DNA of 64,000 nt from Paracentrotus lividus (GCA_940671915.1 CALNVZ010003435.1:3689330-3753329); one strand, 5' to 3'; numbered from the stretch's first letter, positions 11,804 to 24,831 are shown. Program-made: numbers and translations. Notes: a model not told the origin generated them from the letters alone.

Positions 11804-11947
11804 CCGTTTTTGCCCATTTTTGCTGAAAGTTCAGCTCACGTGAAAGTGCTAAAACAGCACTTTGAGTGCGTCACTATGCAAGCACTTAAAAAATGCTGAT
11901 TTCAGCCCTTGAAGAGCTAAAAACAGCACTTCAGTTTTTAGAGTGTA

Positions 11948-14900
11948 ATAGAAGTATATAATTATTATTATTATTTTATTATTTTATTTTTTTTTTATTT
12001 TTTATTATTATTTTTATTTATTATTATTATATTATTTTTTTTTTTTTTTTGGGGGGGGACATATTCTCCGACCATGAAAGCTAATTAAATCGTCTATGGG
12101 TCTATTTTTAAGTTTCTTATATTTTTAATTCATCCTAATATTATTGCGGCTCCTGAATTTTAATTCAATAATTTTAAGGGGACTTAGTTTAGCATTTTCA
12201 TCAACTTCTGAGTCATATCTAAACTTTACCTTTCATTTTGGGTTTATCCTTTCTCACTATCTTGGGAAAAACAACTTTAAACAAACATTTTCTCTGTATT
12301 ATGAATGGCCAGAAAATGAAGTAACTGGATAAGTTCAAACACGCTTACTCATCCTTTCCACACAGAAGATTCAATCCCGAATCCACTTATCTTCAAATAA
12401 AAGGACTAGAACAGAGACATGAACACGACAAACAAAATAACAACGTAACTATTGACCTAATTGTTGTCGCTTTTGCGAGGCGAAAAAGCAAAAATCCGCC
12501 ACCCCATATGCCTCCACACGTTGCGTATTCTTTTGGGAACAATCGCGAACAATCGAACAAGATAGGAATAGTGTTGAAGTGATTCAAAGTTTGTTTGGTG
12601 GACAGGTTGTTTCATTAGTGAAACGCGAGAGTACAAACAAGAGATTGTTGGTCTAAGAGATTTCTAGTAACGAGATTTGTTAGGAAGGTTACGGTTTCCA
12701 TTAATATTGTTCTCTCATATTGGTAATCAGAGTTTTCTTTACAGCACGGTTAACATAGTTAACTTTTGCTTTTTGACTGGCGTGTTAATTCAGGCGCCAC
12801 GCCTATTGTTTGTCTTGTATACCCATCGCACACACATTAGCGCAGTGATCGCTCAGTATCATCCCTTTCAAAAAAGCCATCTGAAAAATATTGAAGAAGA
12901 CATTTGTTCATGAGCTAAAAACGGAGATTTTTAATTATAAGAGAACAGGGAGTAATACTTTCCTCTAATGGTTGTTGAAGAGTGTATGTAAAGCCCGGGA
13001 TTTGTCTAACCTTACATGTTTTTACCATGTTTGATGTTAAACAAAACGGTAAAAAGAATACACTGGTGAACGGACGTATGTTCTTTAAAAGGTAAATAGA
13101 AAGTTGGGATATAAATAAGTGTTCAGACAAAGAACAGTCAATTTTAAACAAGACAGTCTTATATTAAGGACACTTCTTTAAATAAAAGGTTTACATTATC
13201 GAGAGAAAATACATAGCAACTGCACTATTATGAGAACAAGCGCTGGTAATTGCAACGCAAAGGACATCTTTAGAATACTTTTTTTTTTCTTTTTAAAAAT
13301 AGATATCTCTGAACATGAAGGGAGAAATGAATTGAATGAATTATACAAAAAACGAATTTTTGATAATTGGTGTAAAACTTATTATACTAATTCATTTAAT
13401 GCCATGAAGCCGAGTGTATGTCCCTTCCATTCTAAACTTACTTTTGCATTAATATTTAAATTATCTTGGTAATTGTCTTGGTTGTACGAAATGTTAAACA
13501 CAAATTCATTATATTATTATTGTCTTTTTGTTTGAAAACTGCACTTTTTGAAAACTGACGTTCCTGTCCTTGGACATTTTATTTTTGCAATATTTCATCT
13601 TCTACATATTGATATGTTCATGCATTATTTAACAGTTCTTTTTCTCTCATAACAGTTGCAATGTTGGCTACATACCTAGTTGTTATGGATGTGAATAAAG
13701 TGCTTTGAATTTATAAAGCTTTGTAATCCTTGACCTAAAATAATAATATTAATAATTAAAAAAAATAATAATAAAATAAAGCCAATTTTGATATTTTCCA
13801 GTAATTAATTCTTGTCTACTTTGAAGGAAAAAATGCGGTTCGGAAAACATGCTTCGTCACCCCCTCCCCCCCCCCTTTTAAATGTTCTAGTGACATCTCG
13901 CAGAATAAGAATAAAGAACAGTATAATTAAAAAGAAAACAAGGAGAAAAAAAATGAAGACGCTAACAAATTACACAGAAGGAGGAGCAACATGAGAGCTT
14001 CGTGGTGCCACATTCTTTCTTAATTTTGAAGTATAGTCAAGGAGCAAACAAAATAAGTTACAGCCTAACTACGAAAAGAGATATATTCTTCAAAAACAAT
14101 TGAAACAAATTCCTGGATAGATGTTTTAATATCATTGTCTTTAAAGTGACACTGCACATTCCTTTCCATGTTAACATGATTGTGAAGAGTAAATCTACGT
14201 CTGTACTCGACGTGTAAATTCTCTTGCAAAACATCACTTTCAAGATGCACTTGTAACTTGCGAGTGCACTTGTTGTATTTGTGTCCACTTACAAGAGTTT
14301 CTTGATTTCAACGTTTGTTTTCTCAATTTAGTTAACGAAGTAAAGAGTTGTTTTCGAGCGCATTACAATGACCACAGCCTATCTATCCTTTTAAAGTTTT
14401 TGAAGTTGATTAAGGTAAAGTGATTTGATGGTTTTTGAGAAAGGGGTGCAAGACAGAGACCACCCATTAAAAGTGGAAATATTTGACATCGATGGGTCTG
14501 TAACTGGCAATGACTGGCGTCTGGGAAGGGGGCGAGAAAAGTGACAAGTACCTGCAAAGAAGCGAGACAAACATGAAATAACAGAAACACACAAACTCCA
14601 TCTCATAAGATATCCTGGTATTTGTTTTAACTTTTCACTTAAGCTTGACTGACTTTCCCAGTTTATAAAAAAAAAAGAAAATGAAAAAGAAAAAGAACGG
14701 TCGCCTGACATTACCAAACTTGTATACAAATAAAAAGGAAATGTAAACAAAATATCCTCTGAAATGCAATGGTTTAGAATGGGAAATAGATTATACCTGT
14801 CTTTACCTTTCATTCATGAATAGTCCCTATGGTGACAATTTGTCAATAATATTCAAAATGTAGGTTTCTAATTTCTCTCCTATAACCGTTTAAGTGCTTT

Positions 14901-17038
14901 GTGAATATGAATTTGTGCGAGAATTGCACAATATCATTTTGACAGATGCATATTTTAGTTATTGTGTCGCCAAGTCAGAGAATAAACTGAAAAGAATTCA
15001 TTGCTTCGGTAGTGCATTATTTTGTTCAAAAGGATATTGCGATTGATGACAAAGTGTTTAACTGTCAAATGTTTAATTGTTAATGAATATATTAATTATG
15101 TATGTACGTAGGCTATATTGTAATTCATTAGATTTATATACTTGCCTTTAAAAGTAAATCCTTCTATAATCACAAAATTAATGGCATTCTTAAAAATAAC
15201 CTCGCGTTTTATGCAACATGGCTATTCAAAAAGTAAGTTTGTAGAAAGTTTATACGCAATAACATTGAATTTATATTCCCCTATAGACTCTCTTTCCCTG
15301 TTTTTATCTTTTCTCGTGCTTTTGTTGTTCATTTTTTTTTTTAAATTTACCACCCTGTTTATTTTGAAAATATTCAAATCAAAATTCATGATGTGTTATG
15401 CTTTAAATGATATCATGAAATAAAGTACCTCAAAATATTGGAATATCAACCCTTTTTGGGCAGCTAGAACTTATTTAGGAATAGGCCTACAGTGGATCAC
15501 CTAGAAACGAAATTTGACTCAAATGAAATCGCATTTTATTTTAAAGTAATGTATTTGGCCCCAAATCATTTATTTTCAAAATATTTTCGAGACTATTTTT
15601 TGTATATGTAATTTTAATTACATATACATTAAAATGTTTTAACAAAGCCTAACCAATTACCTTTTACTCAATATGCTCTATCAACCAAGCTTATCAAAAA
15701 TAATTAATACGATGTCCCTAAGAAAGAATATGCACTCCTTAAATATTAAACAATTTCGAAGGGGAAATGATCATTACAAAAAACGCAAAGATAACGAATC
15801 AAGAAAGATAGAAATTAATTAACGTAATAATGAAACGCCAGGGTTGAGTTAACACAATCGGAAAAAGTAGAAAATAAAGAACAAGCTAGGACGAAGAAAG
15901 AGAAAGAGAGAGAGAGAGAGAGAGAGGTAATAACTGAATTGGCCCTGCTGTTAACCTGCGGACAGAAGTCGTAGTTCAAATAGCCCACAGCGTGTACAAA
16001 ACATTGCTTCACAACTCTCTTTCTATTCTTCCAAACATCAGTATGTGTGTGGTAGATGATGAGAGCTAAGACTTCAATTTGCTCCTCCTTGCCCTGTTCT
16101 CATTCCAAAGATCATGAAGATATAACGATGAGAAAAAGAACACCATCCTCCTTGATTCTAGGTTTGTACTTGAGTGTACATAGTGCGATTGACTGACGGA
16201 TAGTAATCAGAGATGAAGTAGAGATAATTTAACATAATAATTATATTTGATTCTCAGTAATAATCTTTAATTATGTGGTATTTCTATTTTTTTTTAATTA
16301 ATCTTTTAAAACTCTATGTAGTGCGAAACATATTCTTTAACTTCAAAAGATAGGATTAGCAATGGGATATCGTTCGAATATGGGTATGGGGGAAGCGCTG
16401 ATAATTTCAGAATCATATTATGTTTCATGTAAATGATATTGATGCATCTATCCTTCCATCTTAAAAGAAAAGAAGCAAAAAGCACACAAACATTAATCGC
16501 AGCAATTTTGGTCTGGACGGAAAGTTTATAAATGGGTGACGAAAACAAATGCCTACTCTTGTTACACTTGAAATGCGAATTTGTCTTTGAGATTTTATTC
16601 CTTTGTTGCTGAATATTCAAAGCCTGATGATCTTATTTGTGTGTTTGTGAGAACCAATTTGCACTCTGTTTGTTCATTTCCATACATCTTTCACCATCGA
16701 TGCTTTTCCTCAACTCATTTTGGCAAGACAGAACAGCGCTCTTCCCGCCTCAAAAAGTTGGACGGGGACCCGATCAAAGACGCCGAAAACTGGTGGACAG
16801 TAGGATAAAAGCGATTGTAGCAAAAGTATTCTGTTTCCAAGGGGTAAAAGGAAGTGTAATGCAAACTTTAATTACAGTGACACCTTGATGTTCAATGGAT
16901 ATTGGGTTGGAATCTCCTCTCCAAACATTTGATCTTGAAATTATTCCTTGAGCAAAACAAATGATGAAGGTATCACCTGAAGCCAGACATATTCTCACAT
17001 CTTTGTTCGAGTAATAATTTTTTATAAAAATCTTCTTT
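11948..17038. other. Intergenic DNA without recognised genes
   Basis: Starts with an A/T low-complexity run (11955-12050, ending in a T-run and a G-run). Also holds a (GA)n microsatellite at 15896-15927 and a short perfect palindrome near 15602-15628 (GTATATGTAATT and complement). Open frames, the longest 140 codons at 14391-14813 minus, show no domain and include low-complexity Phe/Ser runs. No RNA gene recognised. Confidence 0.5.
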
Positions 17039-17416
17039 AGGGTGGTATCTCACTCCGCGACGGATAAAAAGTATTAGAGACGTCTCCGACACGTCTCCGC
17101 GACGTCTCTGTGAAGTCTCCGCGACATTTTTCCAAAACTGTGACAAAGCAGTTTCAAAGAACCGTCTCAAAGTTGTTTCCGCGACTCATAAAACGTCTCC
17201 GAGACGTCTCCTCTACAAATTTTTGAAACTTGTCGCGGAGACGTTTCCGCGACGTTTCATGAGTACTTTGAGACGGTTCTTTGAAATTGCTTTGTCACAG
17301 TTTTTGAAAATTGTCGCGGAGACGTCTTGGAGACGTCTCTAATATTTTTTATCCGTCGCGGAGACGATATTTCTATTCCGTCGCGGAGACGTCTCCGCGA
17401 AGTGAGATACCACCCT
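17039..17416. mobile_element. CpG-rich hairpin MITE
   Basis: About 378 bp and palindromic almost throughout. The ends are AGGGTGGTATCTCACT (17039-17054) and its exact inverted copy (17401-17416). The arms are full of GGAGACG/CGTCTCC and CGCGAC/GTCGCG, giving a strong CpG cluster in AT-rich surroundings. The loop lies near 17210-17220. There is no open frame of note, and no clear target-site duplication is visible. Confidence 0.88.
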
Positions 17417-17689
17417 TACTGATTTTGTTTTGTTAGGAACTTCGACTCGTCAGCTAATTTTTTAAAACAGAAATATTTTAATTGCATGTACACGTACAAA
17501 GTTCTTCTGGGAACATGAAAACCGCATTATAAATATCACATAGGCCTACTAAGTTTTACAGTGTCTACTTATACTAGCTTTGATTTATATCAAGGCGTAA
17601 CAACTAACCCCTAGAAAATTACCCCAGAACAACTACCACCAGAACTAGGGTTAGGTGTAGAGTGAGGTGGTAGACTTTTAGTGGGTGTA

Positions 17690-19770
17690 TACACTGAAAA
17701 CCTAACCTCGTCCGTCAATGGACCGACTAGCTTTAAAGCTAGTCGGTCAAGACAGACTAGTTTTAAATTCTAGGTCTGTCTGTCTTAGTCCGTCGAGAAC
17801 GCGCACTAGGCATACAACTGAATTTACATCTTCTCAACTTGACGGACGAGCTTTAAAGCTCGTCGATCGAGCTTGATGCTAGTGACCGACTAGGTAAAAA
17901 AGTAGGGGGGTAGACAGTTCACCATTAGAATGACTGACTAGCTTTTGATACAAATAGTTGCAATGTCGTTTCAATGTACCTTCTCTATTTATTCTGTTTC
18001 CGAGCATAATCAAGTGGGTACATTCTCAAACAAAGGTTGTTTTGGCGTGACAATCTAAACGCTTACGAGACATAACATCTATTATGACAATTATGCAATT
18101 CACGAGTACCGGATAGATTCTACAATATTGTTCTCCACGTTCTTCAATACAGGCTAATTGAATACCTTGTACTATAGAACTCAAGAACCCGGTATGTATC
18201 TTACAGATTGCTTGATGAATGCCCGGCTTAAGCAACAACAGTTAATAGAAGTTGGATACAATCAACATTCTCAAACAAAGGTTTTTTTGGGCTTAAAAAA
18301 TCTGAGAGCTTACGATTGCCGACATAACATCTAATCATGAAAAGTATGCCATTCACGGAGTACGGTTAGGAATATTGTTCCATTCTTTAATTACAGGCTA
18401 ATTGAATACTTCGTTACTATAAACCCGTGAACCGTCTATTCTTATAGATTGCCGGTGAAAGTCCGGCTTAGCCAACAGCAGTGAATTAGAATAGAAATAG
18501 AATACAATTGACTGAATAACATGCGCATTGCGAAAGGACATCACTATTAGTTGCATTATCTGTATTGGATTCATTTTAATGAGCACAACGTACAGAGCGC
18601 ACAGTTGATATACCCCGTAAAGCTTAAGATTCGGTAATATCATGGCGATCTCCTTCGAGTGACATGACTGTGTGAGTACTCTTTTTTTTTTTATTCCTTA
18701 TGTTTCAGTTCACAGATAGCGTTATTTTTTTTCACATAGATTAATGCTATACATCACAACGCGAAAAATTATGGCTGCCAAATCAATTTTTAAATTGTGT
18801 GTAATTACAACGTTAATAACAATCACATAAATTTATGAAAATTAAATTTTTAAAAATTCTAATAATAAGTATAGGCGCCACTTTGTATTTTAGATTACTT
18901 GTATCTACAAAACCCATTGGATTAGAGGCACTACTTTGGGATTTCTGAAAGTGGCTCTCAAGGATAATGGTATAGGCCCGAAAATGCAAAAGAGGTAAGG
19001 CTACAACAAAAAGCAATGATGATGCAAAGCCAATGGCGACGACACCTGGCAACTTGCCCCCGTTATTTATAATTTCCATAATTAATTGTTACCTAAATTG
19101 TGCCTCCTGTATTAATTCCTGTTTTCTGATCTATATCCTCATAATGAATTTTTTTTTTTTGCTCGAATTCTTGTGACAATATGCATGTTTTTTTTTTAAT
19201 TTTATCTTTAAATGTCTTCTAAATTTTCAGATTTGACGCTCTGACAAGCTGGTGAAGCCATTATTATCCTCGTCTGTCATGCTAGTCTGTCAAGACAGCA
19301 GCAAAAACACTCGCGGAGAAAGCTCGAACGGACTAGCTTTTACACCATGACCGACTAGCTGTAAAGCTAGTCCTGCTCAAAAGCTCGTCAGTCTGGGGCA
19401 TCATCTACGACTAGCTTTTATGCTAGTCCGTCAAACTAGTCGGTCACGACGGACGAGCTTTAAAATTAGTCTGTTCGTGACCGACTAGGTTTAAAGCTAG
19501 TCTGTCATGACCGACTAGCTTTCTGGAAAGCTAGTCCGTCGTGACCGACGAGCATTTAAACTATCCGTCTTGACGGACAACTTGACGGACTAGCTTTCAA
19601 GCTTAGTCGTATAGACGGACGAGTTTTAAAGCTAGTCCGTAATAACCGGGTTGTGTTGAAGGAAAGCTAGTCCGTCCCTTGTGACCGACTAGCTTTAAAG
19701 CTAGTCAGTCTGGGCATCACTACGACTAGCTTTAAAGCTAGTCGGTCTACCCGTTTAGGTTTTCAGTGTA
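17690..19770. mobile_element. 2.1 kb fold-back element with arrays of palindromic units
   Basis: Terminal inverted repeats TACACTGAAAACCTAA at 17690-17705 and its complement at 19755-19770, with TA at both ends. Inside each end is a cluster of short palindromes built on GACTAGCTTTAAAGCTAGTC, often flanked by GTCGG or GTCCG: about 17718-17900 on the left, and a longer cluster at about 19265-19752 on the right. Each unit can form its own hairpin. The interior (17950-19250) includes a tandem duplication at 18021-18508 and no supported coding frame. Confidence 0.8.
18021..18508. repeat. Tandem duplication, ~244-bp unit
   Basis: Two diverged copies, beginning at 18021 and 18265, both starting CATTCTCAAACAAAGGTT. 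They share GACATAACATCTA, CAGGCTAATTGAATAC and CCGGCTTA blocks in the same order. The unit lies inside the 17690-19770 element, so it may be part of that element's body. No protein is recognised in it. Confidence 0.8.
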
Positions 19771-22465
19771 GTTATCCGAGGGTTGTCCAGGGTGTAGTCC
19801 TAGAACCATATGCAATATTTATTAACCACGTTTGATGAATGCTTTAAAAAGTATCTTAGTTATTTGTTTGATAGTTTCAGAATTGAGAATTATGTTACAA
19901 ACCGCTGAGAAGAATCTTCTGGTATATTTTGTTGTTGCTGCTGTTTATAGTTTTTACGGAGCTATCATTCATAATATGAATATTTACGCCAAGACTGCTA
20001 GACATCTAATCGTTCATATTCATAGATCTATTTTGAAAATAGCTTATAAAAATACGTATCGCAATACATTTGTATATCATATTCTTTTTAGTTCATGAAA
20101 ATAAAATCATCTCTATTTGCGGTTACTACGCATCATTTACTTGTAAATCTCTGTTTCATATTTCAAATATTCCCCCTTTTATAATATTATCCTTCGACCT
20201 TTGTCATCACCGATGCTTCAAGCTACCAAAACTCAAAAGCATCCTACGGAATTGGGGTGGTCCTTGAGAAAGAAAAATATATTCGTTCCGGAAAGGACTG
20301 CCTGAAGTAGAAAAACTTATTGATTTTTCTTTTTCGTTCCCATCTTCTTTTGGCAAATGAAAAAAAATAAATAAATAAATAAAAATCCTCTAAACTCTTT
20401 TCTTCCATGCATATAGTTACAATGAGCCATAAAGTGTAACGATAACTGTAACAAAACATCGCCAGCAGGCCAGGGTCCTATATAATGTTACATTTTTTTT
20501 GGTATTACTTCATAATTCTTTTATATCTATAAGTATAAACAAACTAAATTTATAGACCATTAAATTTTAATTCAAAATAGATTCGAAGCCTCTTACAAAA
20601 TGAAATTAAAAATTCTGATATAAATGCAAGTATAGGCTGCTTTTATTATCTACATTAGACGTATCAGAAGATTGCATAAACATGTTGATAAGTAGTTTTT
20701 TATATTTATTTATTGATGTACGTTCTGATATTTTTTAATCATGAATATTATTCGTTATATAATCCATGTGCATGTATTTAGATTTACTTTCATATTTTTT
20801 TGTACTGTTGTACCTTATTCTATAAAAACGAAGACCCCCTCAAAGAAAAGAAAAGAAAGAAAAAAAAAAATCAATGATGATTTTATAGCGTTTTTCAAAA
20901 TGTAAATATTTCAATTATATAATAATTTAGTTGTTTATATATTCATTTTCCTGTGAATATACATATTGCATAATTATGATATACAAATCCGTGTAAACAT
21001 CATGTTCGTTAGGTGATTAATCTTTTTTGAAGCCATTAAAGCGTTGGGATGTGAGCATGAGTTCACAGAATCATTTTCCGTACTTTTTTTTAATAAGCTT
21101 CCTAGAATCCAAATATTTCAGGTGTAACCATGGTATTCAGACCAATGTTTACATTTTCATTTTGAGTGTTTTCATTTCAGCTAGGTAAGAAAATAACCTT
21201 GCCAATTATAGGGAATTAAAACCCTCTGCTCCTGTTATTCCGGAAACTTTTTAAGACGGGTGCTAAAAAAACCAAAGCACAAAAGTTCAACATTAGAGTA
21301 TGGAGTTAGGAGGCTGATTTCCTAATCACGTAAAAGCGTTTTTTGTTTTCAAGTTCCGCTTTTAGATTTTGTTTTTGTAAATAACATTTTGAGGGATACT
21401 TGAGAAATTTCTCCTTCCATTCTTGTTGAGTTTTATCGCGTTTGTTTGTAGCTTTCTTCAACACGTGTTTTGAATAGATCCAATGACTTTGTAGCACATT
21501 GAAAGGGGCTGATGTCGATTCAACGTAAATTAAGCGTGCAAGTCTATTCTTTGGACATCTATAACCTTGCTCCGAAATAGAGTCAATTTAATAAACCTCA
21601 TTGCCTTTTCTAATTCATTCGATTGATATAACAAGGAGAAACGCGGATGAAAAAGAGAGAAGAAAAACAAAGATGAATGGGTGCTAGCTGCCAAGTGTCA
21701 AAAGTTTGGCGGGCTGGTGCGAAGTTTGAGGAACGGATCGTGAAAACCGAAAGAAACTAATGATGTTTTCACGAACTGTTACCACTTGAACAGAGGTCCT
21801 AGCTGTTTGCGATGTTTGATGTTTTAGTGTGTGTGTGGATAAACTTAAACATGTCATTCAAGAGAATGACGTGAATATAGTGGGCCTAATTTACCATTGG
21901 TTAGGGGACAGGACCGAAAGAAGAAGAAAAAAGAATCTAAACACGAAAGCTTTTCGCCTGTCGAGTCACCACGAAGGGCCAATCTATTCAGACTCGCCAC
22001 CCAAGCAAAAAGCGAAATCAGGAAGGGATATGAAAATATTACAACCCTAAACGAGATTTATTCTCAAAATATAACTTGTTTTATTTATGGCCAAATTGAC
22101 AGGTTGCATCTTGTTGGCCATACAAAGAATCTCAGTTATTGGCGGAAAATGACAAAAAATATCAAGCTGGAATGGTTCTGCTGAATGTTGATGCAGAACA
22201 TAAAGATTTATTCGCGAACCTGCGGCTTTTATTGTCGATGATTTTGATCGATGAGAGAGAAGGTGTTTGGTGGAGATGATGGAAAGACACAAAGAGATTG
22301 TGGTAGTAAAAGTCATAAGTCTTGGTACAGAGATGGCACAAATCAGAACGATTGAATCCGAAGTAATATTTACTGGAGCTTCAACAGGGCGCAACCGCTG
22401 GTGTAAATATATTGTCAAAGCCCCGGAACATCCTCTACCCCCGATCATTCTATCTCTTTTTTTTT
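19771..22465. other. Intergenic DNA without recognised genes
   Basis: AT-rich. Short frames at 19832-20098, 21829-22184 and 22047-22448 have no domains or neighbouring splice-supported exons that I can recognise. Contains an A-rich run near 20840-20870. Confidence 0.5.
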
Positions 22466-22507
22466 AAATCTCTTTTTATCTATCTATCTCTTTATCTATC
22501 TATCTCT

Positions 22508-22603
<96 letters not shown>

Positions 22604-22670
22604 ATATCTATCTATCTGTCTATATCTATATATCTACCCATCCATTTATCTATCTCTCTATCTTTTCTTC
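22466..22670. repeat. (TCTA)n microsatellite
   Basis: Long, nearly pure TATC/TCTA tetranucleotide repeat (purest 22485-22605), with TATA and CCCA interruptions on the right side. The frame through it encodes only Ile-Tyr-Leu-Ser repeats and is not a gene. A degenerate (TATC)n stretch continues weakly to about 22820. Confidence 0.97.
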
Positions 22671-22954
22671 TTTATAGTCAAATTGGAGAACTGCGAAATA
22701 TTTAAGATTCGCAAATAACTTTTTTCTATATCTACCTGTCTATAATAATTATCCGTCTATATCATATTTGTTACATACTAATTTATGTAATTAGCTATAT
22801 ATCTATCTATATATATTATCTACATAAAAAACATACACTCTTTTCTTCTATTTTATAACATCTCTTTGTAGCCTGCTGTCCTTTCATTTCTATTTTGATA
22901 TCCTCTTCTACAAGTCCTTGCCACCCCCTCTCTCATCCTCTCTCTTCCTCTTCT

Positions 22955-22957
<3 letters not shown>

Positions 22958-22992
<35 letters not shown>

Positions 22993-23004
22993 TCTCTCTT
23001 TATC
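22958..23004. repeat. (TC)n microsatellite
   Basis: CT dinucleotide repeat with TTTC interruptions near its right side. The open frames through it (22895-23083, 22918-23283) are repeat-driven. Confidence 0.9.
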
Positions 23005-23191
23005 AAGACATCTTCACATTGTATACATCTCATATTTCTATTTATTTCTACTTCTCTCTCAATACATACATCGACGTCCGTAGATCTGTTTTTAGTTTAT
23101 CAATTCTGTCTATTTATTTATCTATTTACATATGTTCATGCAGGTCTGTATATTTCCATTTTCATCTTTGACTTTTTTTTTTACCTCTCCT

Positions 23192-23333
23192 CTGGGGGGC
23201 ATTTCATCAAAGGACTTGTCAGATATTTTATCCGACAAATTTGCTCTCAGCCAATCAGAGGCAAGCATTTCAGTAGCTTATAACACTTTGTCGGATAAAA
23301 CGTCCGACAAGTCCTTTGATGAAATGCCCCCCA
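23192..23333. mobile_element. Short MITE, 142 bp
   Basis: Terminal inverted repeats CTGGGGGGCATTTCATCAAA and its complement, extending through GGACTTGTC and TATCCGACAAA in each arm. The loop contains CAGCCAATCAGAGGC. No coding capacity. The C/G-run ends followed by a CATTTCATCAAA block are typical of very short hairpin MITEs. Confidence 0.88.
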
Positions 23334-24632
23334 GTTTTTCTAAGTAGAATTTTATTCTCAATGATATGATGATTGTCTCCTTTTTTCTTTCTCATAAATT
23401 AGAAAGCATGAACAGTTTTCAGTAATGAAAAAATAGGCGGTCTAAGAGTCAACTTTTGTGGAATGTTATATTAAACAACACATCGAAATGTGAATGGATT
23501 CATAATAAAAACAAATTAAATGAAAATTGAAGTGCAGATTCCATATCTTTGATGAATTTCAATCCTTTCACTAAATCTTTTTTTTTAACCATTTCTTTCG
23601 GGGAGTATCTAATTGTACACGGATTAATAGCTCCAGTCACCATTCAAAAAGGGAAAGGACCTGAATAAATTGATTCCTTTAATTTACCAAACGTAGTTCA
23701 TGCCTTTAGATTCAGAATGAAATTTCATCTCACTCAGTCAAGAACATGAAGACGAAATGATGCATAAGATATGTACGTTGCATGTATACAGGACAGCTGG
23801 AAAGAAACGAGCCCTCCTTTTTTTTTTTTTTTTTTTTTTGTCTCAGTGTAGTTGTTGCGGGAACAAGATAGATGATGATGATGTTTTAAGAAGAAGATGC
23901 TTCGTCGTAAATTACGACATCTCCCGCTTACCATTAGGAAATCAAAATATACATCTCGCCTGAGAAAGAAGGCTTGATGCTGCACCCAGCGATGGCTGCC
24001 GTATATACACAAACAATCACAAACAAGAATCTCGTCGAGTACAAGCAAAAAATAAGGTGAACATGAAAATCATCTGGCTATTTTATTTCTCTTCTGATAT
24101 ACATATTTTTTTTTCGTGAAAGGGGAGAAGGGTGTGTGGCCTGTCAGAATTCAAATCATTGTCCTGCTTTCTTCTATTGATTTCTTGTCTTTGTTTGGGT
24201 GATGTCGTGTCTATTTAATGCATCTCGATAACAACCTCCAAAAACAAGCTTCATTTACAAGCTCCCGCCTCCTCCGCCCTCCCCTCAGAATTCGGAAGAA
24301 AAAAGTATATATCCAACTTAAAACGTTACAGAAATACGGTATTTACAAATGTACTTCTAAAATAGATGGATAAGAAAACATTTAGATATCATTGTTAAAG
24401 TATTTGTTCATTATAACATGATACAAATTTATTTGTGAGGAAACGTGGAAATAGGTATAAGTATTAAGCTTTTGCTTAAGTATGTAACTGCAACAATATG
24501 CCTCAAAGATTTTTTCATTAAAACAAATCAAAAAGAGACGATATGATATGGAACGAAGACATGGCAACAAGAGTTATAGTGTATTGGTTTTTTTTTGTTT
24601 TTGTTAACAACATCACTTGAAAGCTTTTTGAA
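23334..24632. other. Intergenic DNA without recognised genes
   Basis: AT-rich, with a T-run at 23818-23839 and a (GAT)n-like run at 23870-23882. Nothing else recognised. Confidence 0.5.
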
Positions 24633-24831
24633 TATAGGTTTTCCCGGTCAAGTTTAAACTCTAATCAACTTGACATTTCTTACAAGCACTTTCGTCCGAA
24701 ATTTGATCGCGATTAAAAATCTAAACGTTAATTCAATTGACCGATAGCTCTGGATAAGGTATCGTTTAAATTGAATGAACGTAAACAAATTCGATTGCAA
24801 AGAGTTTAAAATTGACCGGGAAAACCTATAT
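24633..24831. mobile_element. Small inverted-repeat element, ~200 bp
   Basis: The left end TATAGGTTTTCCCGGTCAA is matched by an inverted copy at 24813-24830. The arms continue with TTTAAACTC and its complement, after which the similarity fades. TA is present at the outer ends. Probably a MITE. The open frame on the minus strand across it (24654-24890) is not supported. Confidence 0.75.

Larger units (their letters stand above)
10365..11947. mobile_element. 1.58 kb TIR element with TA ends and tRNA-like arms, split by a second element
   Basis: The ends are perfect 23-bp inverted repeats beginning TACACTCTAAAAACTGAAG, with TA at each end, consistent with a TA target duplication as in Tc1/mariner-type elements. 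Inside the ends are repeated AAGTGCT/AGCACTT motifs (several between 10380 and 10475 and between 11845 and 11930). Each arm also carries a tRNA-like sequence. The middle (10604-11667) is a separate palindromic element, leaving only about 240-280 bp per arm. There is no transposase frame, so it is non-autonomous. Confidence 0.88.

Noticed and set aside
14450-14475. GACCACCCATTAAA, identical to the GLI-like site upstream of FoxL1
   Set aside because: No gene nearby and no accompanying motifs; kept only as a caution that the motif can occur by chance.
14391-14813. 140-codon minus-strand frame
   Set aside because: No domain, contains low-complexity Phe/Ser from an A/G-rich run, and no splice context supports it.
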